Part shown: positions 26,400-35,454 of the stretch, one piece after another | Position numbering within the stretch: the stretch's first letter is position 1 | Layout: every line of letters starts with the position of its first letter | NCBI RefSeq assembly: GCF_041052385.1 | Contig: NZ_CP163439.1 | Location: 5,755,001-5,819,000, forward strand | Direction of reading: 5' to 3' | Source: Streptomyces sp. R28 | GTDB taxonomy: Bacteria > Actinomycetota > Actinomycetes > Streptomycetales > Streptomycetaceae | DNA: 64,000 nucleotides | Program-made: the position numbers and the translations under genes | Notes under the pieces: generated by a model | Told to the model about the DNA's origin: nothing | Database searches by the model: none | What the model saw: the letters and a program-made list of their open reading frames with translations, nothing else

Positions 26400-27869
26400 C
26401 TACGCCGGCGGGAAGACGAAGAAGCCGTCGTCCGTGGGCAGGAAGCCGTAGCCCGTCGTCGCGTCCACGGCGGGGATGCTGTTCTCCGGCAGGTCCTTCG
26501 CGAGGACCTTGCGGGTCCGGGTGTCCACGGCGAGCGTGGAGTGGGAGCTGTCGAACCTCGCCGAGTCGTAGGCGTCGCCGTACAGGACCTTGCCGTTGCT
26601 GGAGAAGCGGATCGGGTCGAAGGGGGTCTCGCCCTCCTCCTGGGACCACAGGCGGGTGCCGTCGGTGGTCTGCCAGAGCGTCGTACCGTCGTAGCCGGAG
26701 TCGAACTCGCCCCGGTCGAGGGCGGCCAGCTTGCCGTCGGGCGAGTGGACCAGGTACTCCGCGGCCTCGTAGGAGGCGGTCAGCTTGCCGCTCGCCAGGT
26801 CGTACCAGGCGTAGACCTGGGTGGTGGGGCTGAGGCCGACGTCCTTCTTCCAGGCGACCAGGGCCTTGCCGTCCGCGGCGCGGACGACGTGGATGGTGCG
26901 GTCCTTCGGCTCGCCCTTGTCGTCCAGGGCCACGCCCTTGGGGATCTCGGCGTCGGCGGAGGACCAGATCTGCTTGCCGGTGGCCAGGTCGTTGAGGGTG
27001 ACGTTCGAGGGGTCGTAGTCGTAGTTGCCGGCCGCCTCGAAGCCCGGGTAGGAGCCGGCCACGAGGACAGGGGCGTACGTCTTGTCGCCGCTGGCGACAC
27101 CCGTCTCGGCGTCGAAGTCGCACTCGGCGTCGTCGTCGCCGTTGCAGGGGATCGTGCGGGCGGTGCCGCCGCCGATCGGGGTGAGCGTCAGGGTCTTGCC
27201 GGCCTTCGCGACGACGTAGCCGTCGATGACGTGGCCGAACTCGTAGGCCGACGTCTCGCCCAGCTTCGTGCCGTCGACGGAGTAGAGCGTCGCCGACGTC
27301 GTCGTCTTCTCCTGGGTCAGGCCGTCGGACTCGGTGGTCTCGGAACTGCCGACGGCCACCGCCGGGGCGCCGTCCTTCCAGGTGACGCCCTCGACCGACT
27401 CGCCCGTCACCTTGAGGCTCCTGCGGACGGCGCCGGTCTTGGCGTCACGGAACTCCAGCGTCAGCTTCTGCGCCTCGTCGGAGGAGAACAGCACGCGGTT
27501 GACGTCCGTCGGCTCGCCGTCGACCTGGGCGTCGGTGAGGTACGCGCCACTGGCGTCCTTGGCGAACAGCAGGACACCGCCGAGGTCGAGGACACCGAGG
27601 GAGGCGGTGTCCGTGGGCAGGCTCCAGGCGGGCTGCTCGGCGTATCCGGGCAGGGCGACGCCCTTGTACGCCGGGCCGTCCGCCGCCGGCTTCCCGGAAG
27701 CGGCGCCCTGGGACGCGGATCCGTCCGCGCCCTTGTCCGTGGTGGTCTCCGCGTCCCCGCCGCCGCAGCCCGTCAGCAGCGCCAGCGACAGTGCGAGTGA
27801 GGTGACGGCGACGCGCCTGCGCAGCCGTATGCCGTCGATTCCGGCGTCAGCGATATGCCCGATGCTCAA
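26400..27869 (-). CDS. Secreted lipoprotein with WD40/PQQ-like propeller
   Basis: About 489 residues. I chose TTG 27869-27867, which has GGGGGAAGG about 11 nt upstream, because the frame stays open far beyond it into the next gene's antisense. An Arg-rich N-terminus and LALLTGCGGG lipobox predict lipid anchoring outside the membrane. The mature protein repeats short blade-like segments (LYSVDGTKLG, LNDLATGKQIWSSAD, WQTTDGTRLWSQE, RFSSNGKVLYGD), typical of beta-propellers of the WD40/quinoprotein type. Ligand unknown. The orphan sugar-binding gene lies upstream on the same strand, with a 19-bp repeat array between them. Confidence 0.78.
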   Translation of the reverse strand: MSIGHIADAGIDGIRLRRRVAVTSLALSLALLTGCGGGDAETTTDKGADGSASQGAASGKPAADGPAYKGVALPGYAEQPAWSLPTDTASLGVLDLGGVLLFAKDASGAYLTDAQVDGEPTDVNRVLFSSDEAQKLTLEFRDAKTGAVRRSLKVTGESVEGVTWKDGAPAVAVGSSETTESDGLTQEKTTTSATLYSVDGTKLGETSAYEFGHVIDGYVVAKAGKTLTLTPIGGGTARTIPCNGDDDAECDFDAETGVASGDKTYAPVLVAGSYPGFEAAGNYDYDPSNVTLNDLATGKQIWSSADAEIPKGVALDDKGEPKDRTIHVVRAADGKALVAWKKDVGLSPTTQVYAWYDLASGKLTASYEAAEYLVHSPDGKLAALDRGEFDSGYDGTTLWQTTDGTRLWSQEEGETPFDPIRFSSNGKVLYGDAYDSARFDSSHSTLAVDTRTRKVLAKDLPENSIPAVDATTGYGFLPTDDGFFVFPPA

Positions 27870-27930
27870 CTGCCCGTACCTTCCCCCGTGTTCGAGAATG
27901 ATCGGGCGTGATCCTAGACCAGTTACTGAT

Positions 27931-28006
27931 CTTGGCTTTACTTCGGACTGTCGGCTCTGCTTCGGACCGTTGGCCCTGCTTCGGACCGTTGGCTCTACTT
28001 CAGTCC
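27931..28006. repeat. Four 19-bp tandem repeats containing a stop codon
   Basis: Units at 27931-27949, 27950-27968, 27969-27987 and 27988-28006 share, on the plus strand, GGCTCTGCTTCGGACC. The rightmost unit contains the last three codons and TAG of the sugar-binding gene, so the array appears to have grown from the gene's own 3' end. Confidence 0.85.
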
Positions 28007-29134
28007 GATGGACGCGCAGTCCGCCTTGTACTTGGCGGTGCAGATCTCGGACAGCTGGTAGATCCCGTCGGCGACGACGGTCTCCTTGATGTTGTCCCGG
28101 GTCAGGGCGACCACGGGGACCAGCAGGGCCCGGATGTCCTGGTCGGTCGGGCTGTCGACCTGGTCCTGGGTGAGGGAGTCGAACTGGATGTCGTGGCCCT
28201 GGACCTTGGCCACGGCCATCTCCGCGGCGCTCTCCGCCTCCTGCGGGTACGACTTGTACACGCTCATGTACTGCTCGCCGCTCACGATCCGCTGGACGCC
28301 GTCCAGTTCGGCGTCCTGTCCGGTGATCGGCGGCAGTTCGGTCACGCCCGCGGCGTGAAGGGCCTTGATGACACCGGCGGCCATGCCGTCGTTGGCGGAG
28401 TAGACGCCCTTGATGTTGTTCACGCCGATGGACTTGATCGCCTGGGCCATGTTGGCCTGGGCGTTCTCCGGCTTCCAGTCCTTGGTGTCGTAGGACTTGG
28501 CGATGTCCACGGAGCCGTTGAGCTCGGAGAGGGCGCCCGCCTTGAACTGCTTGGCGTTCGGGTCGGTGGGCGAGCCGTTCATCATCACGATCTTGTCGGA
28601 CGAGTCGACGTTCGGGCCCATGGCCCCCAGCAGGGTGCGGCCCTGCACCTCGCCGACCAGCTCGTTGTCGAAGGAGACGTAGGCGTCGATCGGTCCCTCG
28701 GCCAGGCGGTCGTAGGCGATGACCGGGATGCCGGCGTCCTTGGCCTTCTGCACGCCGTCGGCGATGGCGTGCGCGTCGACGGCGTCCAGCAGGATCACGT
28801 CGACCTGGTCGTCGATCATCTTCTGCAGCTGGCTCGCCTGCTTCTTCGCGTCCGCGTCGGCGTTCAGGTAGACGACCTGGCCCTGCTTGTCCGTGAGCTC
28901 CTGGACCTTGCTCCTGATGATGGGGTAGTCGAACTTGTCGTAGCGCGTGTTCGCCGTCTCCGGCAGCAGCAGCCCCACGGTGACGTCGTTGCCCTTGGTC
29001 GGGCTCGCCGCACCGCTGTCCCCGGTGACGCCCAGTGCCCCGCACGCGGCCAGCGAGAGGGTCATCGTCGACGCGGCGGCCACTGCTGTGGCGGTACGGC
29101 GCAGGGGGCGCATGGGACGCATAGCGGAGCTCAC
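27995..29134 (-). CDS. Sugar ABC transporter substrate-binding lipoprotein (ribose/xylose type)
   Basis: About 379 residues. An Arg-rich signal peptide ends in the lipobox LSLAACG. The mature part is a type I periplasmic-binding fold: VTVGLLLPETANTRYDKFDY, VDVILLDAVDAHAIADGVQ, IPVIAYDRLAEGPIDAYVSF, GVYSANDGMAAGVIKAL, ITGQDAELDGVQRI. These resemble XylF-like binding proteins, so a pentose or similar ligand is likely. No ABC ATPase or permease is nearby, so it is either an orphan serving a distant transporter or a chemoreceptor-like protein. The start is uncertain between GTG 29134 and an ATG a few codons on. Its 3' end carries the 19-bp repeats. Confidence 0.85.
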   Translation of the reverse strand: MSSAMRPMRPLRRTATAVAAASTMTLSLAACGALGVTGDSGAASPTKGNDVTVGLLLPETANTRYDKFDYPIIRSKVQELTDKQGQVVYLNADADAKKQASQLQKMIDDQVDVILLDAVDAHAIADGVQKAKDAGIPVIAYDRLAEGPIDAYVSFDNELVGEVQGRTLLGAMGPNVDSSDKIVMMNGSPTDPNAKQFKAGALSELNGSVDIAKSYDTKDWKPENAQANMAQAIKSIGVNNIKGVYSANDGMAAGVIKALHAAGVTELPPITGQDAELDGVQRIVSGEQYMSVYKSYPQEAESAAEMAVAKVQGHDIQFDSLTQDQVDSPTDQDIRALLVPVVALTRDNIKETVVADGIYQLSEICTAKYKADCASIGLK

Positions 29135-29417
29135 TTCTGGTGCCTTCGGGACATGGACGCGCCATTGCGCCCAGATGTCTGAAAAGACAACGCGGCGACG
29201 GCCCTCAGCGTCAAGCGGAACTACTTAACGAGTGCGCAACACCACGCTCCGCTGTGCATGTGAAGACATCACGGAACACCTCCAAACGGCCATTACACCC
29301 CCTCCATCGAACCTTGGTCGAAGTGTCGACCAAGATCCGTACAACCAATGCCATTTCTCGCGAGTCGTGATCAGGACAGCTCTCTGACCGCTGTTCTGCA
29401 ATCGACCAGAGGATCGA
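29135..29417. promoter_or_regulatory. Divergent intergenic region with a 22-bp inverted repeat
   Basis: The 283-bp gap separates the sugar-binding gene from the PA14/Fn3 gene. A perfect inverted repeat CTTGGTCGA-N4-TCGACCAAG occupies 29313-29334, a credible operator for one or both genes. The regulator is not identifiable here. Confidence 0.6.
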
Positions 29418-31160
29418 ATGAACCCAGCCAGACGTGCGACCGCCGCTGCCGCGACGACGGTCGTGCTCGCCGCCGCGGGCACCCTGCTCGCGACGACCCC
29501 CGCATCCGCCGCCGTGACCTGCGCATCGCCCGTCTTCAAGCGGCAGTTCTTCGCGAATACCACCCTTTCGGGCACCGCGAAGAAAACGGACTGCGACAGC
29601 GCCATCGACCAGAGCTGGAGCGGGGCTCCCGCCACCGGACTGCCGAAGGACAACTTCACCGTCCGCTGGACCGTGACGCGGGACTTCGGCTCCGGCGGCC
29701 CCTTCTCCTTCGCGGGCTCCGGCCAGGACGGCATCCGCGTCTACCTCGACGGCACCCGCAAGATCGACCTGTGGAAGAACGTCTCCTCCACGGTCTCCAA
29801 GACGGTCAACGTCACCATCCCCGCCGGCAAGCACACCCTGCGCGTCGACTTCGCCAACTGGACCGGCACGGCCAACGTCAAGTTCGGCTACACGCCCCGC
29901 ACCACGGCGTCCGTCGACACGGTCAGGCCCCTTGCCCCGACCGGGACTTCGGTGGCGTACGACACCGCCACCGGCAGGGCCAGGCTCACCTGGGCGAAGA
30001 ACACGGAGATGGATCTCGCGGGATACCGCGTCTACCGCCGCCTCAAGGGCGCCGCCTTCCCCGGCACGCCCCTCGCGGCGACCACCTCCACCACCTACAC
30101 CGACAGCACCCTGCCGGTGACCGGCGCGACCTACTACTACGAGATCCGCGCCCACGACAAGGCCGGCAACGAGTCGGCCGGTACGGCGGACCAGGCCGTC
30201 ACCACCGTCGACCGGGTCGCGCCCGGCGTGCCCACCATCACCAGGGCGTCGGGCGAGGTGACCCCGACCGGGGGCACCGGCGGGCTGCTGGTCGGCTGGG
30301 ACGAGGTCGTGGACGCGGCGACGTACCGCGTCTACCGGGCGGCGAGCGAGAACGGCACGTACGCCGAGGTCGCGAGCACGGACCAGCTCTCCTACCTGGA
30401 CACCTCGGCCGTCGAGAGCACCGTGTACTACTACCGGGTGTCGGCCGTCGACGCGGCGGGCAACGAGTCCGCCCGGACCGAGCCCCGGCGGGGCAAGATC
30501 TGGGACAACGATCCGCCGCCGCTCGTCACCGGACTGAGCGTCACCCCGACCGAGTACGGATTCCAGCTGGACTGGGACAAGAGCCCCGCCCAGGATCTGC
30601 GGCACTACACGATCCACTGGGGCGAGCTGTACGGCGACGAGGGCGAACAGGTCTGCTACGGCAGCCTGGTGGACTACGTCTCCCCCGACGAGACGTCCTA
30701 CGCGTACACCACGCTCCCGGACGGCGACGAGGTCTGCTTCTTCGTCGACGCCGTGGACGACGAGGGGAACTCCGCCAACAAGTGGAGCGACGATCCGGTC
30801 CAGGCCGTGCGGGCCACCGAGCTCGACATGACGCCGAGCGTGGCGACGCCCGAGGGCTCACCGCTGCGCCTGACGGCCACGGGCGCGGAGGGCGACGAGG
30901 GCAACCTGCTCGAGTGGTCCGGGCTCGGCGCGGGCGAGGAGGGGGCCGCCGACCCCGCGGAGAGCTTCCGCGTCTACCGGTGGAACCCCGCCTCCGCGAC
31001 GTACGAGAAGATCGCCGAACTCCCGGCCGCCGCCTTCTCGTACTTCGACACCGGCGCGCGGCGCGGTACCACGTCCTACTACTGGGTGACCGGTGTGCGG
31101 GCCGACGGCACCGAGTCCGAACCCGCGGGCGACTGGGCGGTCACCGCTCCCGCCGCCTGA
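29418..31160 (+). CDS. Secreted PA14-like and fibronectin type III repeat protein
   Basis: A 580-residue exported protein. A signal peptide ends near ATTPASAAVT. Residues about 33-165 resemble a PA14-type beta-barrel (FTVRWTVTRDFGSGGPFSF, DGIRVYLDGTRKIDLWKN, LRVDFANWTGTANVKFGY), a sugar-binding or accessory domain. Four fibronectin type III-like modules follow, with repeated YRVYR segments (AGYRVYRRLKG, ATYRVYRAASENG, FRVYRWNPAS). No catalytic domain is visible. It is divergent from a sugar-binding lipoprotein, so carbohydrate recognition is plausible. Confidence 0.82.
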   Translation: MNPARRATAAAATTVVLAAAGTLLATTPASAAVTCASPVFKRQFFANTTLSGTAKKTDCDSAIDQSWSGAPATGLPKDNFTVRWTVTRDFGSGGPFSFAGSGQDGIRVYLDGTRKIDLWKNVSSTVSKTVNVTIPAGKHTLRVDFANWTGTANVKFGYTPRTTASVDTVRPLAPTGTSVAYDTATGRARLTWAKNTEMDLAGYRVYRRLKGAAFPGTPLAATTSTTYTDSTLPVTGATYYYEIRAHDKAGNESAGTADQAVTTVDRVAPGVPTITRASGEVTPTGGTGGLLVGWDEVVDAATYRVYRAASENGTYAEVASTDQLSYLDTSAVESTVYYYRVSAVDAAGNESARTEPRRGKIWDNDPPPLVTGLSVTPTEYGFQLDWDKSPAQDLRHYTIHWGELYGDEGEQVCYGSLVDYVSPDETSYAYTTLPDGDEVCFFVDAVDDEGNSANKWSDDPVQAVRATELDMTPSVATPEGSPLRLTATGAEGDEGNLLEWSGLGAGEEGAADPAESFRVYRWNPASATYEKIAELPAAAFSYFDTGARRGTTSYYWVTGVRADGTESEPAGDWAVTAPAA

Positions 31161-31191
31161 CCGGCCTGGCCCTCCTGCGAAGATCATCCGC

Positions 31192-31740
31192 ATGACCGTC
31201 ACCCAAACCCCCGTCGAGGACAGCCTGTTCGGCCCGCTGACCGTCCGTCTGGACACCGAGCGCGGCGAAGTCGTCGTCGAGGGCGAGGCGGTCCCGCGGA
31301 TCGTGCTGAGCCGGGCCGCCGGTACCGAGACCGACGACCACATCCCCGTCGGAACCCGGGACGGCGGTCGGCTCACCCTCACCGTCGCCGGCGAGGAAGC
31401 CTCCGTGCACCCCGCCAAGGGCCGGCTGACCCGGCGTTCGTTCCGGGTCGACGTCCGGCACGCGGGCCACGTCTGGCGGCTGGTGCCCGACTCGTTGCCG
31501 GGGAGCCGATTCCTGCGGGACGGGCGGCGATTGGCGGACTTCTACTCCGAGGGCGACGGGGAAGTGACGGCCGAGTGGCGACCGGAAACGGGGCCGGAAG
31601 CCGAGCTGGGAACCGGGTCGGACACCGGACCGGACCCCACGGACGTCGCCCTGGGCTACGCCCTCGCCGCCGCGTTCGGCACGGGCGCGCAGCCCATGTG
31701 GATGCTGGTCAGTGATGCGATCGGTGACCTGATTCCCTGA
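31192..31740 (+). CDS. Hypothetical protein
   Basis: A 182-residue soluble protein from ATG 31192. A -10-like GAAGAT ends 7 nt before the ATG and CTGACC lies 16 bp further up, so it may be leaderless with its promoter across the previous stop codon. The sequence is beta-rich at first (FGPLTVRLDTERGEVVVEG, LTLTVAGEEASVHPAKGRL) and resembles a small PH-like or lipocalin-like fold without clear family. The end (GYALAAAFGTGAQPMWMLVS) is hydrophobic. Function unknown. Confidence 0.75.
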   Translation: MTVTQTPVEDSLFGPLTVRLDTERGEVVVEGEAVPRIVLSRAAGTETDDHIPVGTRDGGRLTLTVAGEEASVHPAKGRLTRRSFRVDVRHAGHVWRLVPDSLPGSRFLRDGRRLADFYSEGDGEVTAEWRPETGPEAELGTGSDTGPDPTDVALGYALAAAFGTGAQPMWMLVSDAIGDLIP

Positions 31741-31746
31741 CACGTA

Positions 31747-31789
31747 CGGCCGGGAGGGGGCCGCGACACCTCCAGCCCCCTCCCGGCCG
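31747..31789. terminator. Bidirectional terminator
   Basis: Perfect 15-bp stem at 31747-31761 and 31775-31789 (CGGCCGGGAGGGGGC and its complement) between convergent genes. Confidence 0.85.
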
Positions 31790-31808
31790 CTGCCTCTGCC
31801 CGGTTCGT

Positions 31809-32663
31809 TCACGCCACCCGCGTGAACTCCACCGTCACCTCCGGCGGCCCGCCGGGAACGCCGCGGTAGATGCCCTTGTGCGGGGTGACGTCGTCGTAGT
31901 CGCGGCCGCGGCCGACGACGACGTGGGACTCGTCGGCCCGCGTCCGGTTGGTGGGGTCGTAGCCGCACCAGTCGCCCGCCCAGTACTCGATCCAGGCGTG
32001 GCTCTGCCCCGCGACCGGCCGGTGCAGCTCCGCCTCCCGCTCGGGGTGGAGGTAGCCGGAGACGTAGCGGGCGGGCAGGCCCACCGCCCGCAGCAGCGCG
32101 ATCGTGAGGTGGGTGATGTCCTGGCAGACGCCCGCGCCCTGCTCCCAGGCCTCGGCGGCGGACGTGTTCACGCTCGTGGTGCCGGGAAGGTACGACACCC
32201 GGTCGGCGACCAGCGCCGACACCGCGAGCGCCGTCTCGTGCGGGTCGAGACCGGCCGCCGCTTCCCGCGCCTTTTCGAGGAGCGGGCCGGGGACGGTCGT
32301 ACGGGAGGTCGGGCCGGCGAACTCCAGCAGACGGGAGGACGCCACCTCCTCCGCCAGCACCCGCCACGTGGGCGCCTCGGGGAGCGGGCCCGGCGGGTGG
32401 GTCTCCACCAGGCTGGAGGCCGTGATGGTGAGGTCGGCGTGCGGGTCCATCAGGTCGAAGCCGGTGACCTGGGTGCCCCAGTAGTCCCAGTACGCCCAGG
32501 TGGTGGCCGCCGGGCTGACGGTGACCCGGGCGTCCAGGGTGGTCTGGCCGGGCAGCGTCAGCGGGGTCATACGGACCTCGTTGTGCGAGGACGCGGCCGG
32601 CTGGGCGTACGAGACGTGCGTGGTGTGCTTGATACGGAGACGGCGAGTTACCTGGGCGGTCAT
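31809..32663 (-). CDS. Transglutaminase-like cysteine protease
   Basis: A 284-residue protein with the bacterial transglutaminase N-terminal domain (about 1-150, beginning RLRIKHTTHVSYAQPAASSH) and a transglutaminase-like core. The catalytic triad is visible: Cys in QGAGVCQDITHL, His in GQSHAWIEYW and Asp in CGYDPTNRT. It is the last gene of a compact operon with an alpha-E protein (1 bp away) and a circularly permuted ATP-grasp. Comparative work on amidoligases predicted that this trio makes and trims a peptide-like metabolite. The product is unknown. Confidence 0.92.
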   Translation of the reverse strand: MTAQVTRRLRIKHTTHVSYAQPAASSHNEVRMTPLTLPGQTTLDARVTVSPAATTWAYWDYWGTQVTGFDLMDPHADLTITASSLVETHPPGPLPEAPTWRVLAEEVASSRLLEFAGPTSRTTVPGPLLEKAREAAAGLDPHETALAVSALVADRVSYLPGTTSVNTSAAEAWEQGAGVCQDITHLTIALLRAVGLPARYVSGYLHPEREAELHRPVAGQSHAWIEYWAGDWCGYDPTNRTRADESHVVVGRGRDYDDVTPHKGIYRGVPGGPPEVTVEFTRVA

Positions 32664-32664
32664 C

Positions 32665-33597
32665 TCACGCTCCTTCCTGGGCCCACTCGACGGGCCCCTG
32701 GTACGGGAAGAACCGGTCGGCCACCGCGTCCGCCGAGGCCATGCAGGCCTGCCGCAAGTCCTCCAGCAGCAGGGGCAGTTGGTCTTCCAGCGTGTGTGTG
32801 TCCAGGTATTCGAGGCGGGTGCGCATCCGGCCGATCGGGCGGCGCGCCGGGTCCTGGCGGGGACGGCCGAGCGCCGTGAGGCACTCCTCCGCCGTGGTCA
32901 GCGCGTGCAGCGCCGAGCGCGGGAAGTCGCGGTCCAGCAGCAGGAATTCGGCCACCCGTGGCGTGTCCCCGAAACCGCCGTACACGCGCGCGTACGCCTC
33001 GTCCGCGCCGGACGCGCTCAGCAGGGTCGTCCAGTCGGGCGCGTGCGCGGCGTCCAGCACCCGCACCGACAGCAGCCGTACGGTCATGTCCACCCGCTCA
33101 AGGCTGCGGCCCAGCACCACGAAACGCCAGCTGTCGTCCCGGCTCATGGTGGAGTCGGCCAGCCCGAAGAACAGCGCCGCTCGCCTGCGCACCAGCTCCA
33201 GATACGCGTACGGGCCGGTCCGCCGGGCCGCGAGCCGCTGGTCGGCGAGGGCGTGCCAGGTGGAGTTGAGGCACTCCCACATCTCCGACGACACCGCCTC
33301 GCGGGCGCTGCGCGCGTTCAGCCGGGCGGCGCCGAGGGCGCCCTCGATCGAGCCCGTCGAGCGGGCGTCGAAGGCCAGCTGGTCGAGGACCTGCTGCATG
33401 TCCACGGGTGCACCGCCGGCATCCATGCCGAGGATCGCGTACAACGACCGGCAGGCCACGTCCTCGTCGCGCCAGGGGTCCTCCAGCATGCGGTGGAGAT
33501 AGGCGTCGAGGATGCGGCCCGTGGCGTCGGCGCGCTCGACATAACGGCCGGTCCAGGTCAGGGCCTCGGCGATACGGGAGAGGATCACGTCGTTCAC
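32665..33597 (-). CDS. Alpha-E domain protein (DUF403)
   Basis: A 310-residue all-helical protein of the alpha-E family. It starts with SRIAEALTWTGRYVERADAT, typical of the family, and contains ECLNSTWHALADQRLAARRT and VLGRSLERVDMTVRLL. The GTG start overlaps the ATP-grasp stop (GTGA), and the transglutaminase start follows 1 bp after its stop, so the three are translationally coupled. Alpha-E proteins are thought to be helper or carrier components for the adjacent ATP-grasp ligase. A 75-bp piece of this gene has a diverged copy at 35334-35408. Confidence 0.92.
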   Translation of the reverse strand: MNDVILSRIAEALTWTGRYVERADATGRILDAYLHRMLEDPWRDEDVACRSLYAILGMDAGGAPVDMQQVLDQLAFDARSTGSIEGALGAARLNARSAREAVSSEMWECLNSTWHALADQRLAARRTGPYAYLELVRRRAALFFGLADSTMSRDDSWRFVVLGRSLERVDMTVRLLSVRVLDAAHAPDWTTLLSASGADEAYARVYGGFGDTPRVAEFLLLDRDFPRSALHALTTAEECLTALGRPRQDPARRPIGRMRTRLEYLDTHTLEDQLPLLLEDLRQACMASADAVADRFFPYQGPVEWAQEGA

Positions 33598-35138
33598 TGC
33601 TGCTGCGCCCCTTCCTGTACGACGGCGGGGGTGCCGTCGGGTCCGAGCTGACGCGGTGCGACGGCGAGTGGATCACCGGCGCTCAGCGGTACGGGCGTCT
33701 CCGTCGGGCCCTCGGCCAGCACCCAGGTGTCCTTGGAGCCGCCGCCCTGGCTGGAGTTGACGATGAGGTTGCCCTCCTGGAGGGCGACTCGCGTGAGGCC
33801 GCCGGGCAGCACCCAGACATCGTTGCCGTCGTTGACGGCGAAGGGCCGCAGATCGATGTGGCGCGGTGCCATGCGCTCGCCCGCGAGGGTGGGGGAGGTG
33901 GACAGGGCGACGGGCCGCTGGGCGATGAAACCGCGCGGGTCGGCGATGACGGCTTTGCGAGTGCGTTCTATCGTCTCGCGGTCGGCCTTGGGCCCGATGA
34001 CGATGCCCTGGCCGCCGGCGCCGTCGACGGGCTTGATGACGAGCTGCTCGATCTGGTCGAGGACGGCATCCAACTGCCCTGGCTCGTCAGGCCGGTACGA
34101 CTCCACGTTCGGGAGGATCGGCTCCTCGCCGAGGTAGTACCGGATGAGATCAGGGACGTACGTGTAGAGGAGCTTGTCGTCGGCGATCCCGTTCCCGACG
34201 GCGTTCGCGAGTGTGACGGTGCCCGCCATGGCCGCGCCCATGATGCCGGGGCAGCCGATCACCGAGTCGGGGCGGAAGTGGAGAGGATCGAGGAAGTCGT
34301 CGTCGAGGCGTCGGTATACGACGTGGACGGGCACCTCGCCGCGCGTCGTCCGCATCCACACGCGGTTGTTGCGGCACACCAGGTCGTGCCCCTCGACGAG
34401 CTGCACACCCATCAGCCGGGCCAGCAGGGCGTGCTCGAAGTAGGCGGCGTTGCTGGGGCCCGGGGTGAGGACGACGACGCGCGGATCGGCGGTCCCGTCG
34501 GGCGCGGCGGCCCGCAGTGCCGCGAGGAGCCGCTGGGCGTACCCGTCGACGGGCAGCACATGCTGCTCGGCGAAGAGGGAGGGGAAGATCCGGGTCATCG
34601 CCCGCCGGTTCTCAATGACGTACGAAACCCCGCTGGGGACACGCACGTTGTCTTCCAGCACCCGGAAGTCCCCGGCCTCGTCGCGTACGAGGTCGATCCC
34701 GGCGACATGAATCCGAACCCCGCCCGGTGGCTCGACCCCATGGGCCGCTCTGTGGAAGTGGGGGGAGTTGAGCAGCAGCCGCCAGGGCACGACGCCGTCC
34801 TCGAAGGCGCGGGCGGGCCCGTAGGCGTCGGCGAGGTACGCCTCCAGCGCTCTGACCCGCTGACTCACCCCGCGTTGTATGAGATCCCATTCGAGCGCGT
34901 CGAGGATCCTGGGTACGAGGTCCAGCGGCCAGGGCCGCTCCTCGCCCGCGAAGGCGTACGTCACGCCCCTGTCGGTGAACGCCCGGGCCATCTGGTCGGC
35001 CCGGAAGCGCAGTTCACTCGGCTCGATCGGCTGAAGTGCAGCCAGCACCGGCTCATAGGCGGTCCTGACCTCACCCGGCCGCTCAAACATCTCGTCCCAC
35101 GCGTCGGCCAACGCGTACGCGTCAAATATGTCCGCCAT
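33594..35138 (-). CDS. Circularly permuted ATP-grasp ligase
   Basis: A 514-residue protein of the circularly permuted type 2 ATP-grasp family (DUF404/DUF407). Landmarks are FRVLEDNVRVPSGVSYVIEN, LTPGPSNAAYFEHALLARLM, DDDFLDPLHFRPDSVIGCPG and VIKPVDGAGGQGIVIGPKAD, the last being the nucleotide-binding glycine loop. These enzymes form amide bonds using ATP. It is first in the operon with alpha-E and transglutaminase genes. It starts at ATG 35138, and upstream lies a gene remnant, not a conserved partner. Confidence 0.93.
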   Translation of the reverse strand: MADIFDAYALADAWDEMFERPGEVRTAYEPVLAALQPIEPSELRFRADQMARAFTDRGVTYAFAGEERPWPLDLVPRILDALEWDLIQRGVSQRVRALEAYLADAYGPARAFEDGVVPWRLLLNSPHFHRAAHGVEPPGGVRIHVAGIDLVRDEAGDFRVLEDNVRVPSGVSYVIENRRAMTRIFPSLFAEQHVLPVDGYAQRLLAALRAAAPDGTADPRVVVLTPGPSNAAYFEHALLARLMGVQLVEGHDLVCRNNRVWMRTTRGEVPVHVVYRRLDDDFLDPLHFRPDSVIGCPGIMGAAMAGTVTLANAVGNGIADDKLLYTYVPDLIRYYLGEEPILPNVESYRPDEPGQLDAVLDQIEQLVIKPVDGAGGQGIVIGPKADRETIERTRKAVIADPRGFIAQRPVALSTSPTLAGERMAPRHIDLRPFAVNDGNDVWVLPGGLTRVALQEGNLIVNSSQGGGSKDTWVLAEGPTETPVPLSAGDPLAVAPRQLGPDGTPAVVQEGAQQQ

Positions 35139-35156
35139 GGCCTGACGTTAAGTGGG

Positions 35157-35409
35157 GTGTGTAACACGGCGATCACCCTGGGATTTCCGGGATGTCGCGC
35201 GGTTGTGCACGTCCAGGGAAGCGGAGCGCCGCTGTCGCGGGCGTTCGTGCACAACTCGCTGGCCAGCACGGCTGCGTCGGCGGCGGCGTCGGGGTGCCCC
35301 CATGAGGCGTTAGCCCGTGCTCCGGTCCAGGAGTACGGGCCTGTCCGCCGGGCGGTGAGTCGTCGGCCGGGGAGAGCGTGCCACGTCGAGTTCAGGCACT
35401 CCCTCATCA
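35157..35409 (-). pseudogene. Chimeric remnant: alpha-E fragment joined to an anti-sigma ATPase-like fragment
   Basis: Reading from 35407, the first about 25 residues (ECLNSTWHALPGRRLTARRT) match the alpha-E protein of the operon downstream (ECLNSTWHALADQRLAARRT). The DNA match covers 35334-35408 against 33209-33283 at about 80 percent. The following residues (DAAADAAVLASELCTNARDS) look like the N-box region of RsbW-type histidine-kinase-like ATPases. The frame then runs into the ATP-grasp gene. It looks like debris from rearrangement. Whether any product is made is doubtful. Confidence 0.5.
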
Positions 35410-35454
35410 CCGGAGTGTTCCGCTCGCCGCCGTCGGTAGGGCACGTCGCCTCAG

